29,919 nucleotides of DNA from Porogramme epimiltina (Eukaryota; Basidiomycota; Agaricomycetes; Polyporales; Polyporaceae): NCBI GenBank assembly GCA_900155495.1, contig FTLJ01000479.1, positions 1-29,919 of the forward strand. Reading direction: 5' to 3'. The first letter of the stretch is position 1; each line of letters opens with the position of its first letter. The position numbers and the translations under genes were made by a program. Of this stretch, positions 9,592 to 20,078 are shown piece by piece. A model generated the notes under the pieces. The model made no database searches. It saw nothing but the letters and a program-made list of their open reading frames with translations, and had not been told where the DNA came from.

Positions 9592-11862
9592 ATGCCAGGA
9601 ATTGCTGATCTCCCCGTGGAACTCTTTATCGACAACATCTTCCCCTTTCTATCGGCTCATGACATTGTGAATCTGGGAACAACGAACAAATCCTTGAACT
9701 CCCTCTCCCAAGATGAGGTATTTTGGCACCGGAGGATACAGGAAGACTTCAACTTTCCAGGAGCTGATACTGCTCGCCAAACAGGATGGCTATTCCTCTA
9801 TAAGCGACTCAGCAATCTACAGGTGTATGTTTGGGGGTACGTCTGCCATTAATCGAATGCAACCTCCAACCGATAACTTGTTGCACGTCCTCAGAGAGGC
9901 GACCAGAGGTCGCCTTGGGACGCTCAGCCCTCCCAAGTCGGGGATCCGTGACGGGGTGCCTTTCCCTACCCGCTTGGACATACCCAATGCGCGCATAGTC
10001 TCACTCGCTGCAGGTGGAATGTTAGTACAAAGATTTTCGCAAAAGCTTCATGTTGGGCTTATGTACTATAGGTCTTTTCACGCACTAGATGCGAACGGTA
10101 ACATCTACGTCTGGGGTATGCTTCTATTATCCATATCTGCGGTAGTACTAGTTTAATCTCCCGGCAGGTCAGCTAGATGGGACTAGTATGGCGTTGCGTA
10201 GCGATGGGTTCTCCGAGCCCTCGCAGAAGGCAGACGTTCCGCATCGTTTACAACTGCCGGTGAAGTTTCGGACCATAAGGTTGCTCTCGTCCGTCAATAC
10301 GCAAGTTATAGTGATACTGATCGGTGTGTATAATCCCAGCTGTGGCCGACTTCATACAACCGCAATGGACTCGATGTCGGACGTCTGGACTTTCACATCA
10401 TGGGGACGTCCGTTCCGCCTCAGTTCTTCACTTGTCGACAAGTCTTCTCCAGAAACTACCCCCGTTCAGGTGGAGAGCGGATGGTCATTCTCCGCTGTCC
10501 TCACGCAGTCCGGCGATGTCCTCGTCTACTGGCCCTTCGATAGGACGATCCGGAACGTAATAGAACAGGAGAACGCAGAGCTTGATGGTACAGATAACGA
10601 ACACCAGATCATTGCCAAAGCAAAGCCCACCTCCGACAATCCCAATGTTATCCCATGCTCCTGGTGGGTACTCCATGGGGTTGACCCAGTCAGACTCCCT
10701 CCTATTCCTGTTAAGCGACTTCCACAATTGCGGCGCACCGGTCTCTCTAGAGGCGACATGAGGGCGGAAACGAAGCTTGTGAAAATCGCAGGGTTCGATA
10801 ACAACATTATTGGCTTGACAAACAAGGGACACGTCCTGCGTTACAACCGCCTCTCCCATGAGGAACGGTATCAAGAGGGACACTGGCAATACGTGAGTTC
10901 GATCTACGATCTTGAGGAGCGTAGTGCTGAAGGGTCATGTAGCTTCCGCGGTTCAGTGATATCGATCATATCAAGGATATGGAACCATTCTCGCGGACTG
11001 GGGAAGGCGGACAACGGTCGTTAGTGCCTCCCGAAACTATGCACATCACCCACGTAGGTCCTACAAGCCGTACTACAAGGAAAGCGTTAACGTTACCCCC
11101 AGATTTCCGCATCATTCCACACCTTTTTCGCTTACTCCACCGGTGCTAGCTCTGTTGTCCTAATGGGCGACCACATCTCCGACGACCCCATTCCCGCCCC
11201 ACATAATGCAGACCCATTCGTCAATCACTTTTCGCCGAAAATTATCCCGGAACTCCAAAATCAGTCCGTCATTTCCGTCGTCGTCGGTGATTACCACTAT
11301 GGTGCCCTCACCGCGACGGGCCGGCTCCTCACCTGGGGCGCCTTCTCGCGGGGGGCCCTCGGCCTCGGGGACCCTGTCACGCTGCCCCCTGGATCACCCG
11401 GCGCATATGCCACGCAAGCTGAGCGCGATCAGAATACACATGAACGCTGGGGGGTGATACGCCCTCCGGCGGACGTGCTCGTACCCGCAGAGGTGCGGTT
11501 CGACCACAGAGAACGTCGTCCGCGTGCCAAGTTTTGCTTCGCGGCTGCTGCGTTGGGATGGCACACGGGCGCGTTAGTCGTTGACCTCGACGTAAGTGAT
11601 ATGCCTTTCCCCGTTCGTGGTCAATGGTTCTTACGTTGCGTGGGCTTTCAAGCAGGACGACCCGGACGAAGACGCGGCGCAGGATATGCCGGGGGCATTC
11701 CAGCCTCCAGAGGAACCCCCAGTGAACGATCAGATCCACACAATGCCGCATGATTCATCGGACCTCCCACGTCTAGGCATCAATATGCGCCGCGGAGGGC
11801 TACCTTTCAGAGTAGGATTCGCTGGGAGAGGCATGCATCGTGGAGGGGCTCCTAGATCTTGA
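9592..11862 (+). CDS. SAF1: F-box protein with RCC1-type beta-propeller, SCF-associated factor 1 (Saf1)-like
   Basis: Eight exons join in frame: 9592-9836, 9895-10020, 10072-10115, 10168-10279, 10340-10892, 10943-11053, 11103-11591 and 11653 (or 11656)-11862. They give 629 or 628 aa, close to yeast Saf1 (about 637). Residues 6-50 form an F-box (DLPVELFIDNIFPFL, then VFWHRRI with Trp45) that should bind Skp1. RCC1-repeat signatures follow: VYVWG (78-82, followed by GRLG), NIYVWG (134-139) and TWGAFSRGALGLG (474-486). The tail has an acidic patch and an Arg/Gly-rich end (RVGFAGRG). In yeast, Saf1 is the substrate receptor of an SCF ubiquitin ligase that degrades the adenine deaminase Aah1 on entry to quiescence; the same role here is inference from architecture. 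The start ATG has a good CACC context, and an AATAAA sits at 11877-11882. The last acceptor is a tandem AAGCAG. The exact orthology is less certain than the family. Confidence 0.85.
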
Positions 11863-11876
11863 TCGTATTTGCATGT

Positions 11877-11882
11877 AATAAA
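11877..11882 (+). promoter_or_regulatory. Candidate polyadenylation signal AATAAA of the F-box/RCC1 gene
   Basis: AATAAA starts 15 bases after the TGA stop at 11860-11862, in AT-richer sequence. The position implies a very short 3' UTR. Confidence 0.4.
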
Positions 11883-12099
11883 TGCCCTTAAAGAGGGACA
11901 AGAAGTAGGCGGAGTCATATTGTACAGTATTTGGTGTATCCATGTTTTTCACAGTTTTGAATGGCCGGATAATTGACATATAATAATACGATCACGTGCC
12001 AGTTTCTCCGGTGGAGAGCGATCCCGATTCCCAGCCTCGTTGTCCCGTATCCTCTCATTCTCTGCTTTGCCACGAGCACGTTCGATCTGCTTAGGCACC

Positions 12100-12306
12100 A
12101 TGGACGCCTCCCTTGCACCTCCTCTCCGCATACAAGCCCAGAATGTCCAGCAAATCCCTTCCCAAGTTGCACAGAAGCGACTCGGTAGCTTCATCAACCG
12201 ACTTCGAGCGCGAAATTTGTCCAAAAACGCCGGCGAAACGACGACTGCAGTACAGCTTCAAAAGCTTGCAGATGCGTTGAGAGAGGAGCATAGCGAGAGG
12301 GACTAA
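12100..12306 (+). CDS. Small single-exon protein of unknown function (68 aa)
   Basis: The ATG at 12100 lies in an excellent context (GGCACCATGGAC). The frame runs 69 codons to a TAA at 12304-12306. An upstream in-frame ATG at 12040 has a poor context and would add an unremarkable leader. The protein is polar and predicted helical: Gln-rich near residues 12-24, then a basic stretch (KRLGSFINRLRARNLSKN) and a Leu/Glu-rich C-terminal helix (LQKLADALREEH). It has no signal peptide or membrane segment. The heptad-like leucines suggest a short coiled-coil or a subunit that docks on a complex. I do not recognise the family. Codon use resembles the neighbouring genes. It lies in tandem with the F-box/RCC1 gene, 237 bases after its stop. 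Confidence 0.6.
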   Translation: MDASLAPPLRIQAQNVQQIPSQVAQKRLGSFINRLRARNLSKNAGETTTAVQLQKLADALREEHSERD

Positions 12307-12590
12307 GTCTAGAATCTAGGTACGTGCATCAGAGTCACGGTCAGATGTGACCTCAATGGTTTGCTTCTCAAGCTGTCGTCCTCAATGTCCTCTGCAAGCC
12401 CCTTCAGGAGGAGTTTCACTGGCAATATATACTTCTACCATTGGAATAGTGCTGTGCCACATTCGTGCTTTGCTCCACTTATTGCCGTCGTCATCGCTGC
12501 CAAGTACCAGCACCAATCCAATCAGGTGACAGGTAGGTGCCGACACTCACCCCAAATTATCGCCGCTATTGACGCTGTTTATGGTAGAGG
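12307..12590. other. Intergenic stretch with weak coding-like sequence
   Basis: The plus frame at about 12361-12615 is open for 84 codons and reads protein-like in the middle (SFTGNIYFYHWNSAVPHS), but it does not start with a supported ATG and matches nothing I know. GTAGGT near 12533 and TGGTAG near 12587 could be splice signals leading to the next remnant. It may be the 5' part of the decayed gene that follows. Confidence 0.3.
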
Positions 12591-13306
12591 ATGTCACTGT
12601 CTCCTGACAACATGAACCTACATCACTCGACCCCGCTGTCCCGGCCGCTATACGATTTTGAGGACGTTCGGTGTACGTATAGTGTATTCGCGAATACTAC
12701 AGGCTCCACTCCACCAGACCCCTCTCCGAATCACACAAATTAGCCTCTACGGTAAACGATGTAAGATCTCTCAAAGGCCCACCACAGTTGCTGCCATTCA
12801 CCTTGGCCTCCGCCGGTGGCTCGCTCTGACAGATGTCGTTTGACTTCGCGACCGGCGATAGTGTCGATGTATCTTTTTTCATCCGTCTAGCCGTGTCTGC
12901 GACTCCGAAGTCCTATGCCTTTACCGCTATACAGCACGCGATTGGTGCGCAGTACACACAGCATGTACGTCGTGACACTCGAAATCTCTAGTTTTTACAG
13001 GACATTCTGCGCGGGCTCAACGCTATCCAGGACGTTACTTGTCCGACGAGCCTCTCGACGCTCCCAACGCCGTGATAGGAATCATAGGATGACATCCTGA
13101 GAATGACCGTCGCGCACGAAGTCCGGGCTGAACTTTACAGTGTGCCCGGATTCGTCTGGAGCTAAGGTTCGTTTGGTGGCCTCCACGATACTGTCCCCTT
13201 CTCTGATGCACGTAGGTATTTGGAGAGCCCGGAATCACGGAATCTACGTGAGTTTATAAATGTTTGGTGCTTCCGAGTGAGCTCGCAATCTCTCACTCCG
13301 TAGCAC
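12591..13306 (+). pseudogene. Decayed coding remnant of unknown family
   Basis: An ATG at 12591 opens a 50-codon frame (MSLSPDNMNLHHST..., then LYDFEDVRCTYSVFANTTG) that ends at a TAG about 12741. From about 12740 a different frame reads as protein-like sequence to 13306, broken by TGA at 12827, TAG at 12989, TGA-TAG at 13073-13078, TAG at 13085 and TAA at 13163. Pieces include LASTVNDVRSLKGPPQLLPF, MSFDFATGDSVDVSFFIRLA, AFTAIQHAIGAQYTQH, ILRGLNAIQDV and MTVAHEVRAELYSVPGFVW. GTACGT at 12965 and TTTTTACAG ending at 13000 would remove one stop but leave a 36-nt intron, below the sizes seen nearby. A frameshift plus several stops in otherwise coherent sequence indicates a dead gene. A functional gene with very short introns is less likely. 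No family recognised. Confidence 0.5.
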
Positions 13307-13328
13307 TGTCCACGAACCCCTGTATCGT

Positions 13329-13412
13329 GGCCTGGTGGTCTAGTAGTATGATTCCTTCTTAGGGCGTTGAGCAATTTGGAGGAGGTCCCGGGTTCAATTC
13401 CCGGCCAGGCCC
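13329..13412 (+). tRNA. tRNA-Pro (anticodon AGG) with 12-nt intron, copy 1
   Basis: The acceptor stem GGCCTGG (13329-13335) pairs perfectly with CCAGGCC (13405-13411), and the discriminator is C13412. The D-arm (GTCTAGTAGTATGAT) has the eukaryotic proline form. The anticodon stem CCTTC pairs with GGAGG (one G-U). The loop TTAGGGT carries anticodon AGG at 13361-13363. A 12-nt intron (13365-13376) sits after position 37, the canonical place. The T-arm CCGGG-TTCAATT-CCCGG is perfect and forms the B box. Five Ts from 13413 form the Pol III terminator. A34 should be edited to inosine, reading CCU, CCC and CCA. Spliced length is 72 nt. The gene is identical to the copy at 15801-15884. Confidence 0.95.
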
Positions 13413-13417
13413 TTTTT
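13413..13417 (+). terminator. Pol III terminator of tRNA-Pro copy 1
   Basis: Five consecutive Ts directly follow the discriminator base. Confidence 0.85.
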
Positions 13418-13602
13418 GAATGTTCTGCAGAAGTAGCAATCCTTCGTTAGATAATTTGCAGTCATGATTCGGCGTGCGAACCCATGGTTTTTGACTCCTG
13501 GTGTGCTGTTCTACTTGAGCTGAGCGAGCTGCTAGTATCTAAAGCACCGTAAGAATCATTTCTGTTGTATAGTTATTGTGTATGTATCTCGATTCTCCAG
13601 CT

Positions 13603-15547
13603 CTACGATAGGACCCCCCCATCCATCGACCATTTCCAAGTCTCCCAGAAACTCACACCACTCTCTGATTCATCTAAACACGCTGCCGGTAGCAGTTCCA
13701 TCCACTCCTCCCAAAGTCCGTCGCAAACACCATTACCCTCTCGGACCAACTTCAACGTCTCGTCCCACTCAGTCAACCGATATTGGTCGACGAAAGGAGT
13801 CCACCAATCTTTCCGGCGGAGATCCATCCGTCCGATTATAAGGCGTGTTATGGGATGCCCAGCGGCTGCACGAGCAAGTGCAAGACCCAACAGGTATCTA
13901 TAATCCTCGCCCCAGTCCACGCGTAACGTGCGTAACGTGGGGCATGCAATCTCCTGTTCATACTCCTTTTCTTCTGCAACCACTTCGAGGTCTCGTAGAA
14001 GGTCCTGCAAGGACACGTGCAAGTCATGCGATACAACTAGCGTCTCTAGGTTCCTGAGACTGTGTAGAATGGAGCGCTCTGGGACTTGAAAAAGGAGTAG
14101 ATGGTTCGCGCCAGGGCCCAGCCAAAGCGCACGCACGTTGTTGAAGGCGATCCCCTGCCGAATGGTGCTCCACGTGTCTGCATGGGGTATGTATATGTTG
14201 TATGCAACGGGACGGGCGAGGGTTCTCCGGTCACCCTCGTTGGTAGTGGGGCTGAACGTCTTCACAGACAAGGACCGCTGTACCCGAGGTTCCCGAACCG
14301 CAATGCGGATGTGTGTAGGCCCAAACCTGTCTTCAGGTGCGAGCCAGTTGGCAAACATGGAGATATGTTGGGGAAGGATCTCTCCGATGCGGAAGACGCA
14401 TGAGGCGGGGATGATTACATGCCCAAGGAATGCGCGCGTGAATGTTTTGAAGCGGCGATACACTATTGTGCCCACTGAATTTAAGTCGCACGCTGACGTA
14501 AAGCGTTCAAGGTGATTGAGGGGAACAGGTGGTCCACTCCAGTTCCCCAGGGACTGGTGCTCTCCAAGACGGTAAAAATAGACTGTGCGCAGGCTGAGAC
14601 AGCCTGACAAGAATGTGAGAAGACTTGTGAGGTTGAAACTCTCTACATTGGCGGCGCCAGGACTGCATGGAACGGGTTCGTCAATCACAAGCCGCGTGAG
14701 GCGAGGAAAACCGAAAGATGGGATAAAAGTTGAGCCAGAGAGCACCAGAGTTCGGAGGTTAGGCCAATTCTTCGAGCACATGAGAGTAGATGTAAATAGT
14801 AGGGGATTCGAAATTATGAGTTGGCGCAGAGCGGGAAAGAATGTAGAAGCCAGGACGTGCATTGACTTTGCATCAATAGCATTAGCGACACCTGCGTCAA
14901 GGCGCAAATTGTTCTGGCGAAGGAGATCCAGGGTCGTCTCGGAGATGCCGATGGTGGCGTGTATACGCAACATCCCTCTCGGACAACGGTGCGAATAGAG
15001 TGAGTGGAAGGGGTAACCATTGTCTGTAAGGGTTGACCAAAGGCTAGGGGTATTTATTGCGACGGAGCGCCAATGCCGACAGGTTGTAATGATCGGAAAG
15101 AGGTCTTCTGTGCATACAATATTTTGCGGGGAGAACGCCGGAGAGAATCGAAGAGCTTGGGTGACACTTCTTGGCACAAGCGAAAATATAGCTGACAATA
15201 GTTCCGGGGGTAGTCTGTTAACGGCGCATCGAGAGTTTCTCATTTCTTGTATGATGCTAGATGCTTGGATAACCACTCCAAGATAGACTTTGAGCTAAGG
15301 CGCCCAATTCAATAGAGCGTTGAGATGTGTGACAATACGGGCGATTGGTGGCCTTTGAACATACCATGTCAGTATCAATGACACTACAACTAACGTTAGT
15401 TTCGCCCTCACAGATGATGTCTCGCACGACGTACCTGTCTCCACAATTTGCCGAGTCTCTCATCTGCCTCACGCTCTCCAGCAGAGCGTGTGCCGACTCG
15501 CCGACCTTTTCCCCGGGTGCCACGACAGGAGATTCTCGTGAAGTCAT
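13603..15547 (-). CDS. F-box domain protein, leucine-rich C-terminal region, 609 aa
   Basis: Model: exons 15547-15435, 15389-15365 and 15294-13603, total 1830 nt in frame (609 aa). The 45-nt intron 1 has CTAAC near its acceptor; the middle exon is only 25 nt. The F-box lies at about 70-135 with LPPELLSAIF (74-83), CRHW (118-121) and PSLW (129-132), the pattern of agaricomycete F-box proteins, and should bind Skp1 in an SCF ubiquitin ligase. The rest has scattered leucine-rich segments (LRTLVLSGS, LRNLETLVVSHDL, LRTLRVDW) as in degenerate LRR domains that choose substrates. The substrate cannot be inferred. N-terminal residues 1-46 are less certain than the main exon. An in-frame run upstream of 15547 begins with GTG, not ATG, and was not used. 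This is a large, rapidly evolving family. The gene sits between two identical tRNA-Pro genes. Confidence 0.8.
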
Positions 15548-15800
15548 CTGTATAGGTCCAGGATCTTCAGGTGATGTTGCTTTGATATAAGCGGCTGATA
15601 GGACGAACTAAAACTCACCCCGATAAACGCCAACTTCCTAATGCTTTGTTTGTTCCAGGTACACGTTTGGAAGACACCAAGAGTTTCATCCAAAGGGTTC
15701 GGGAGGGAGCGAGAGCAAGAAGGATCGATGACTGTCTCCACGAGTTATTCCCTACGACTGCCCTGTACGGTATAGTACGCAGCCGGGAATTAGTTGTCGT
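15548..15800. other. Upstream region of the F-box gene
   Basis: There are 253 bases between the F-box start codon (minus strand) and tRNA-Pro copy 2 (plus strand). An open run to about 15741 in one minus frame begins with GTG and is followed by a possible donor GGG|GTGAGT, so it could be a 5' UTR exon. No other feature is seen. Confidence 0.35.
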
Positions 15801-15884
15801 GGCCTGGTGGTCTAGTAGTATGATTCCTTCTTAGGGCGTTGAGCAATTTGGAGGAGGTCCCGGGTTCAATTCCCGGCCAGGCCC
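15801..15884 (+). tRNA. tRNA-Pro (anticodon AGG) with 12-nt intron, copy 2
   Basis: The sequence is identical over all 84 bases, including the intron, to the gene at 13329-13412. The anticodon is at 15833-15835 and the intron at 15837-15848. Four Ts follow directly. Outside the gene only a TCGT on the 5' side and the T-run on the 3' side are shared with copy 1, so the similarity stops at the gene borders. Confidence 0.95.
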
Positions 15885-15888
15885 TTTT
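15885..15888 (+). terminator. Pol III terminator of tRNA-Pro copy 2
   Basis: Four Ts follow the discriminator base, enough for fungal Pol III, with a further TTTT a few bases on. Confidence 0.75.
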
Positions 15889-16200
15889 ATTTTAGCCCCG
15901 AAGCTACAGCATGGACGCAGTGACTGACTACAGGTTTAGGATACGAACCACCGTCAGCCAAAGACGCATATGATTGTCGTTGGCCATGTCCGGCGTATGA
16001 AAGCCCGTGCAACCTCGTTACCATATGCTTTTTATATACCTCCATGTTCAGATGCTCCTCGCGCCGAGTGTGAGTCCTCCATTCATGTGCATAGTGGCAG
16101 TGTCCGTATACTATTCGTACATAGTGCTATAGGGTGTGCGTCCACACTTTCCGATTCGTGAGGGCAGCCTAGTCGGTTGAGCCTCGCGAACGCCAGGAGG
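15889..16200. other. Gene-free transition zone
   Basis: This is mixed-composition DNA with no supported ORF, repeat or RNA. It ends at the step to the GC-rich domain. Confidence 0.6.
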
Positions 16201-16523
16201 AGTGACACCGCACGAGCCAAGTCAGCCACCCTCACCCCAGCTCCCAACCGCGTCCCCCAGCTCGAAGACGGCCAGGCGGCAAACCGCAACACACGCCCCC
16301 ATCCTATGGCGGCTCCCCGAGGTGGCTGACGTCGGACTGGACTGCGACATACACGACATTAATTGTCAGCCTCCGCGGGCGCCCTCTGGGGGCCCCCTGA
16401 CCTGTGCCTCGCCGGTCGCGCGTCCAAGCTACAGCGTCAGGAGCCGCAGAGGCGGCGCGTCCGACTCGTATCTTGACGCCGCCTCGCACCGTCGCCCGGG
16501 TGCGAGCACCTCCGGGCGCGCGG

Positions 16524-16594
16524 GCACAATGCCCAGCGCGCGACACCGACCGAGTACGAGTCGACGCGCGGGCGTCGCGCGCTGGGCATTGTGC
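16524..16594. repeat. Perfect 21-bp inverted repeat with 29-nt spacer
   Basis: The left arm 16524-16544 (starting GCACAATGCCCAG) is the exact reverse complement of the right arm 16574-16594 (ending CTGGGCATTGTGC). The spacer is 16545-16573. Either strand could fold into a strong hairpin. It lies in the GC-rich domain with no gene nearby. Confidence 0.9.
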
Positions 16595-18048
16595 GGCGAG
16601 CCTTGAATGTCGGGCGTCGGGTGTCGGGCTCCGGCTCGGACCCGCCGAGCGACGTCGGACTCGGAGCTGCTGCCGCCCCCGCGAGAGGGGACGGCGGCTG
16701 GCCGCGGAGAAATCGCGGGCGACACCTGTCAGGAGGGGCCAAGGCTGAGCACCGAATGAGCTGCAAGCGCCGCGAGCGCGGGGAGGGCCATCGATATCGG
16801 AGGCAGAGGAGAGGGGGGGAGGAGCCTGGTGGCGGCTGGATGCAATAGACAGCAGCCCCAAGCTCCAGGGCACCGCGCGCGCGCGTACCCGTACCCGCCG
16901 TGGAGCCTCTCCCTCTGTGCGGGCTCAGGGTGGGCCCTGAGGCCTGCGGCCTGCGTGTGCGCATGGCGCGCGGTGTCCGTCCGCGAGGACGAGGGAGCAA
17001 TAACAGCGGACGCGGGAGGAAGGAGACGGACGCCCCGTCCCGCGCGTCGATGGTCGATGATCCATGATCCATCACCCGTCGCGCATCGCGCGGGGTCGGT
17101 GCTGCACGTCTTCCGGTTCCATTCACCCTTGAACGCACCATATCCAGCGACCGAGGCCGACGGGGCTCACGGCCCACCCGCGAGCCCTGGCGCCGTCGGA
17201 GACGTGTCCGCCGCTCGGCGCGCGTCCAGGTGCGCGCGCGACTGGAGTCAGGCGGCGGCGCCTGCGCCTACGAGTGCGTGTGCGCGTGCGTGGGTTCAAT
17301 TCTGCGCCTGCGGGCGCACGCTTGCCAATTTAATTGCGCGAGCCTGCCAGAGAAATCCCGCAGGCCAGCGCCGCCCGGGCGCGCCTCAGGCGTTCTAGAA
17401 CAGGCGGGCGTGTAGGGGGGGGGGGGAGAAGGGCGTCAGGGTGCATGTTCCGAAAAACAAAAAAGCATTCAGAACCACAACGAGGATGGGGGGTATGACG
17501 CACCAGCCCCGTCCACGGCGCGGCGAGAGCGGACGCGGCACGCGCCTCCCGGACGCTGCCCCGATCTGGATCCTGCGCCGGCGTCGGCGCAGGGGGCGGC
17601 GGCGCGCCCGTTCGTGCTTTAGGGGCGGCGAGGGGAAGAGAGGAAGAGGGTCCGCGGCGCGCTGGGGGGATGACGCAGGACGATCTGGCACGATCGGAAG
17701 GTGCGCCGCGCGCCCACTTCTCCCCCTGCCAAACCGCACCGTGCGCCTTGTCTTCGGGCGTGATCGTGGTGTGATCGCACCTGGGCGGTTGGGGCAGGAG
17801 AAGAGCGATGGGGAGAGACGGTCCAGCGCGAGACGGTGCGGCTCGCAGACAGACATGGGAGGCACGCCCACCCGCGGATGACAGCCGCTGCGGCCCCGCC
17901 ACCCATGTGAGCCTCGAGCCTGGAGAGGGGTGGGGGGTGGTGGTGCGCAGAGGCTGGATGCGGGGCCGCAGGCGTGGCAGGGCTCAGCCTCCAGGCACGT
18001 CCCCTCCACCTCCGCCTCTCCATCGTCTGCCACGCGCCGCCGTGCCTG

Positions 18049-18074
18049 CGTGTCTGTCTGTCCGTCTGTCTGTT
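18049..18074. repeat. (TGTC)n microsatellite
   Basis: Imperfect run of TGTC/CGTC units (TGTCTGTCTGTCCGTCTGTC). Confidence 0.8.
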
Positions 18075-18250
18075 CGCCTGCCCACCTGCCCACCCCTGGC
18101 CGGAGGCGGTGGCGCCGTCACCGTGCATTGTGCGCCCTGACGATCAAACACGTATGCCGTCGCCAGATCTCGCGGCCCACAGGGCCCCTGAGGGCGTCCA
18201 AGCACGGGAGGGGGGGCACCGCGCCCTCTGCGTCTGCGTCTTCTGTTGGT

Positions 18251-18290
18251 GCTTCTGCTTCCGCTTCTGCTGCTGCTGCTGCTGCTTCTG
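18251..18290. repeat. (CTTCTG)/(CTG)n microsatellite
   Basis: CTTCTG-type hexamers run into five to six CTG triplets. They are not inside a supported gene. Confidence 0.85.
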
Positions 18291-18819
18291 CCCTTGGCGC
18301 AGCGGGCCTCGAGGCGTACACCGCACGAGCCTGCAGCCGTCATCCCGCGCATATCAGCTCCAGCCGCAAACGAACGCGCGCGGGGGGACGCTGCACCCGC
18401 TCCCCAGCCCGCGTCGCTCCGCCAAGGGCCCCGCGGAGACGGAGCGGGGGTGCAGCCAGGCCCCGCGCGCGTGCGCCCACGCAGCTCGCAGGTGCTGCCC
18501 ATGTGCGCCCAGCCTAGCCAGGCGCGGAGTGCGTGACGCGGGACGCGGGGCGCGGGGCGCGGGCCCGACGAACGCGGACGCAATACGGGCGGGCGCGCCG
18601 CGTGCGGCGGAAAGGCGTCCTGCGTGGTTATGAGCGTGAGAACGCCCGCGCGGGAACCTCCCGCCTCTTCTCGACTCTCGAGGCCCAACCCCCAAGACGG
18701 GCAGCGGGCAGCGCGGGCCCTCGTCCTGTGCGCGCGGGCGACCCTGCCACCTGCCACCGCGCGCGGGGGATGCGGTGCGGAGGAACCTGGGCTCCGGGCG
18801 GGCTTCAATTGCAAAGTTT

Positions 18820-18849
18820 GCGCGCGCGCGCGCGCGTGCGTGCGTGCGT
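18820..18849. repeat. (GC)n followed by (TGCG)n
   Basis: About nine alternating GC dinucleotides are followed by three TGCG units. This alternating purine-pyrimidine tract can adopt Z-DNA. Confidence 0.85.
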
Positions 18850-20078
18850 ATGTTGTTTTTTGCGATCCGTCCCGCGCGCGCGCCGAGCCCGAGTCGGGGG
18901 CGAGCCCAGCGTTCGCGCCTGTGCAGTTCTGCGCCCGCGTGACGCAGGTGTTTGGCACCTCCCTCCCCCCGAGCGGCTCCGCCTGGCGCTGGTGGGCCGG
19001 GGAGAGGATCGAGTGATGGAAGACCGTGCGACCGAGGGACACGGACTTGGAAACCTCAAGGGGCGAGGGGGGGACAGCCGGGCGTGCTGCAAGTGCGGGC
19101 GACGGCGGTCGCGCGAGGTGCCCGGGGGGCTGCGTGCGTGTGGCTGGAGGCGAAACGAGAAATTTTTGCGAGCAAAGGGGAAGAAGATTTCGGGGTGGGG
19201 AGGGGGGAGGCGCGGAGTGTGAGCGTTGGACGGCGGGTGGTGCCTCGCAGGGTCTGTGGTGGCCCGGGGGCCAACGGACGGCCCCGAAGGGGTATGTCAA
19301 GCCCACGGGGAGGGGGCTGGCGTCCAATGTTGAAGGCTGAAATTGCGCGTGCGCAGCAGGCGACGGAGGGCCGGGCATTCGCATTCGCTGCACGGACGTG
19401 CGCGAATGGAAGTTGTGCGGCTCGGTGAGCGTGCGTCGGCGTTGCTTTAGCATGTAGGCCGCAGATGGGGTGTTGGCTATTTGGCGAAGCTTCCCTACCG
19501 GCTGATGAGACGGGGCCCGACGACGTGCGCGCCAGGGTTGCCATTAACTGTACGCGCAGCCCCGACGGCGCGCCGGAGGGAGGAGCAACTTGATGCCGTG
19601 GATAGAAAGCACCAGGCGCACGACGGCCACACGCAGGGCGCGCGACAAGCATTCGCGTGCGGGCGTGCCTGCCTCTCTTCGTGGCTGTATTCCTCACAAT
19701 CGCCGTCCGAAACCCTGTCCAGGGCCCCCTGCAGGGTTTTGGGTAGGTATGCACGCAGCCACCGCTGGTTTCCGGGCAACGTCAACAAACGGGTCATGCG
19801 ATTAGCCGCAAACCATACCACTCACCACTTAGAGGGCCTGCCGCTTCCACAAAGCCAGACGTCCACCTAGAACCTACGAGCTTCCGTGCTCGTCCCGTTC
19901 AGAGTCCGACAAAGCACGCCCCAGCCCGAATCGGTCTCGCTTCTCGCCCGCTATCGTCGAGCCGAAGCGGACGAGTGGGGCCGCGCACTGACAGCTGCGA
20001 AAGGGCGGCGCCGGGCATTCCTGCTTGTGGGTAGCAACGCCCGGTTCGGCGGGTCGCGCTTCGGAGACGGCAGGTTGC

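Noticed and set aside
15544..15741. In-frame upstream extension of the F-box gene
   Set aside because: The open run begins with GTG rather than ATG; it may be a 5' UTR exon, so I started the CDS at the ATG at 15547.
17984..19453. 489-codon minus-strand open frame
   Set aside because: Low-complexity Arg/Pro/Ala/Ser content, overlapped by long frames on both strands; explained by few stop codons in GC-rich DNA.
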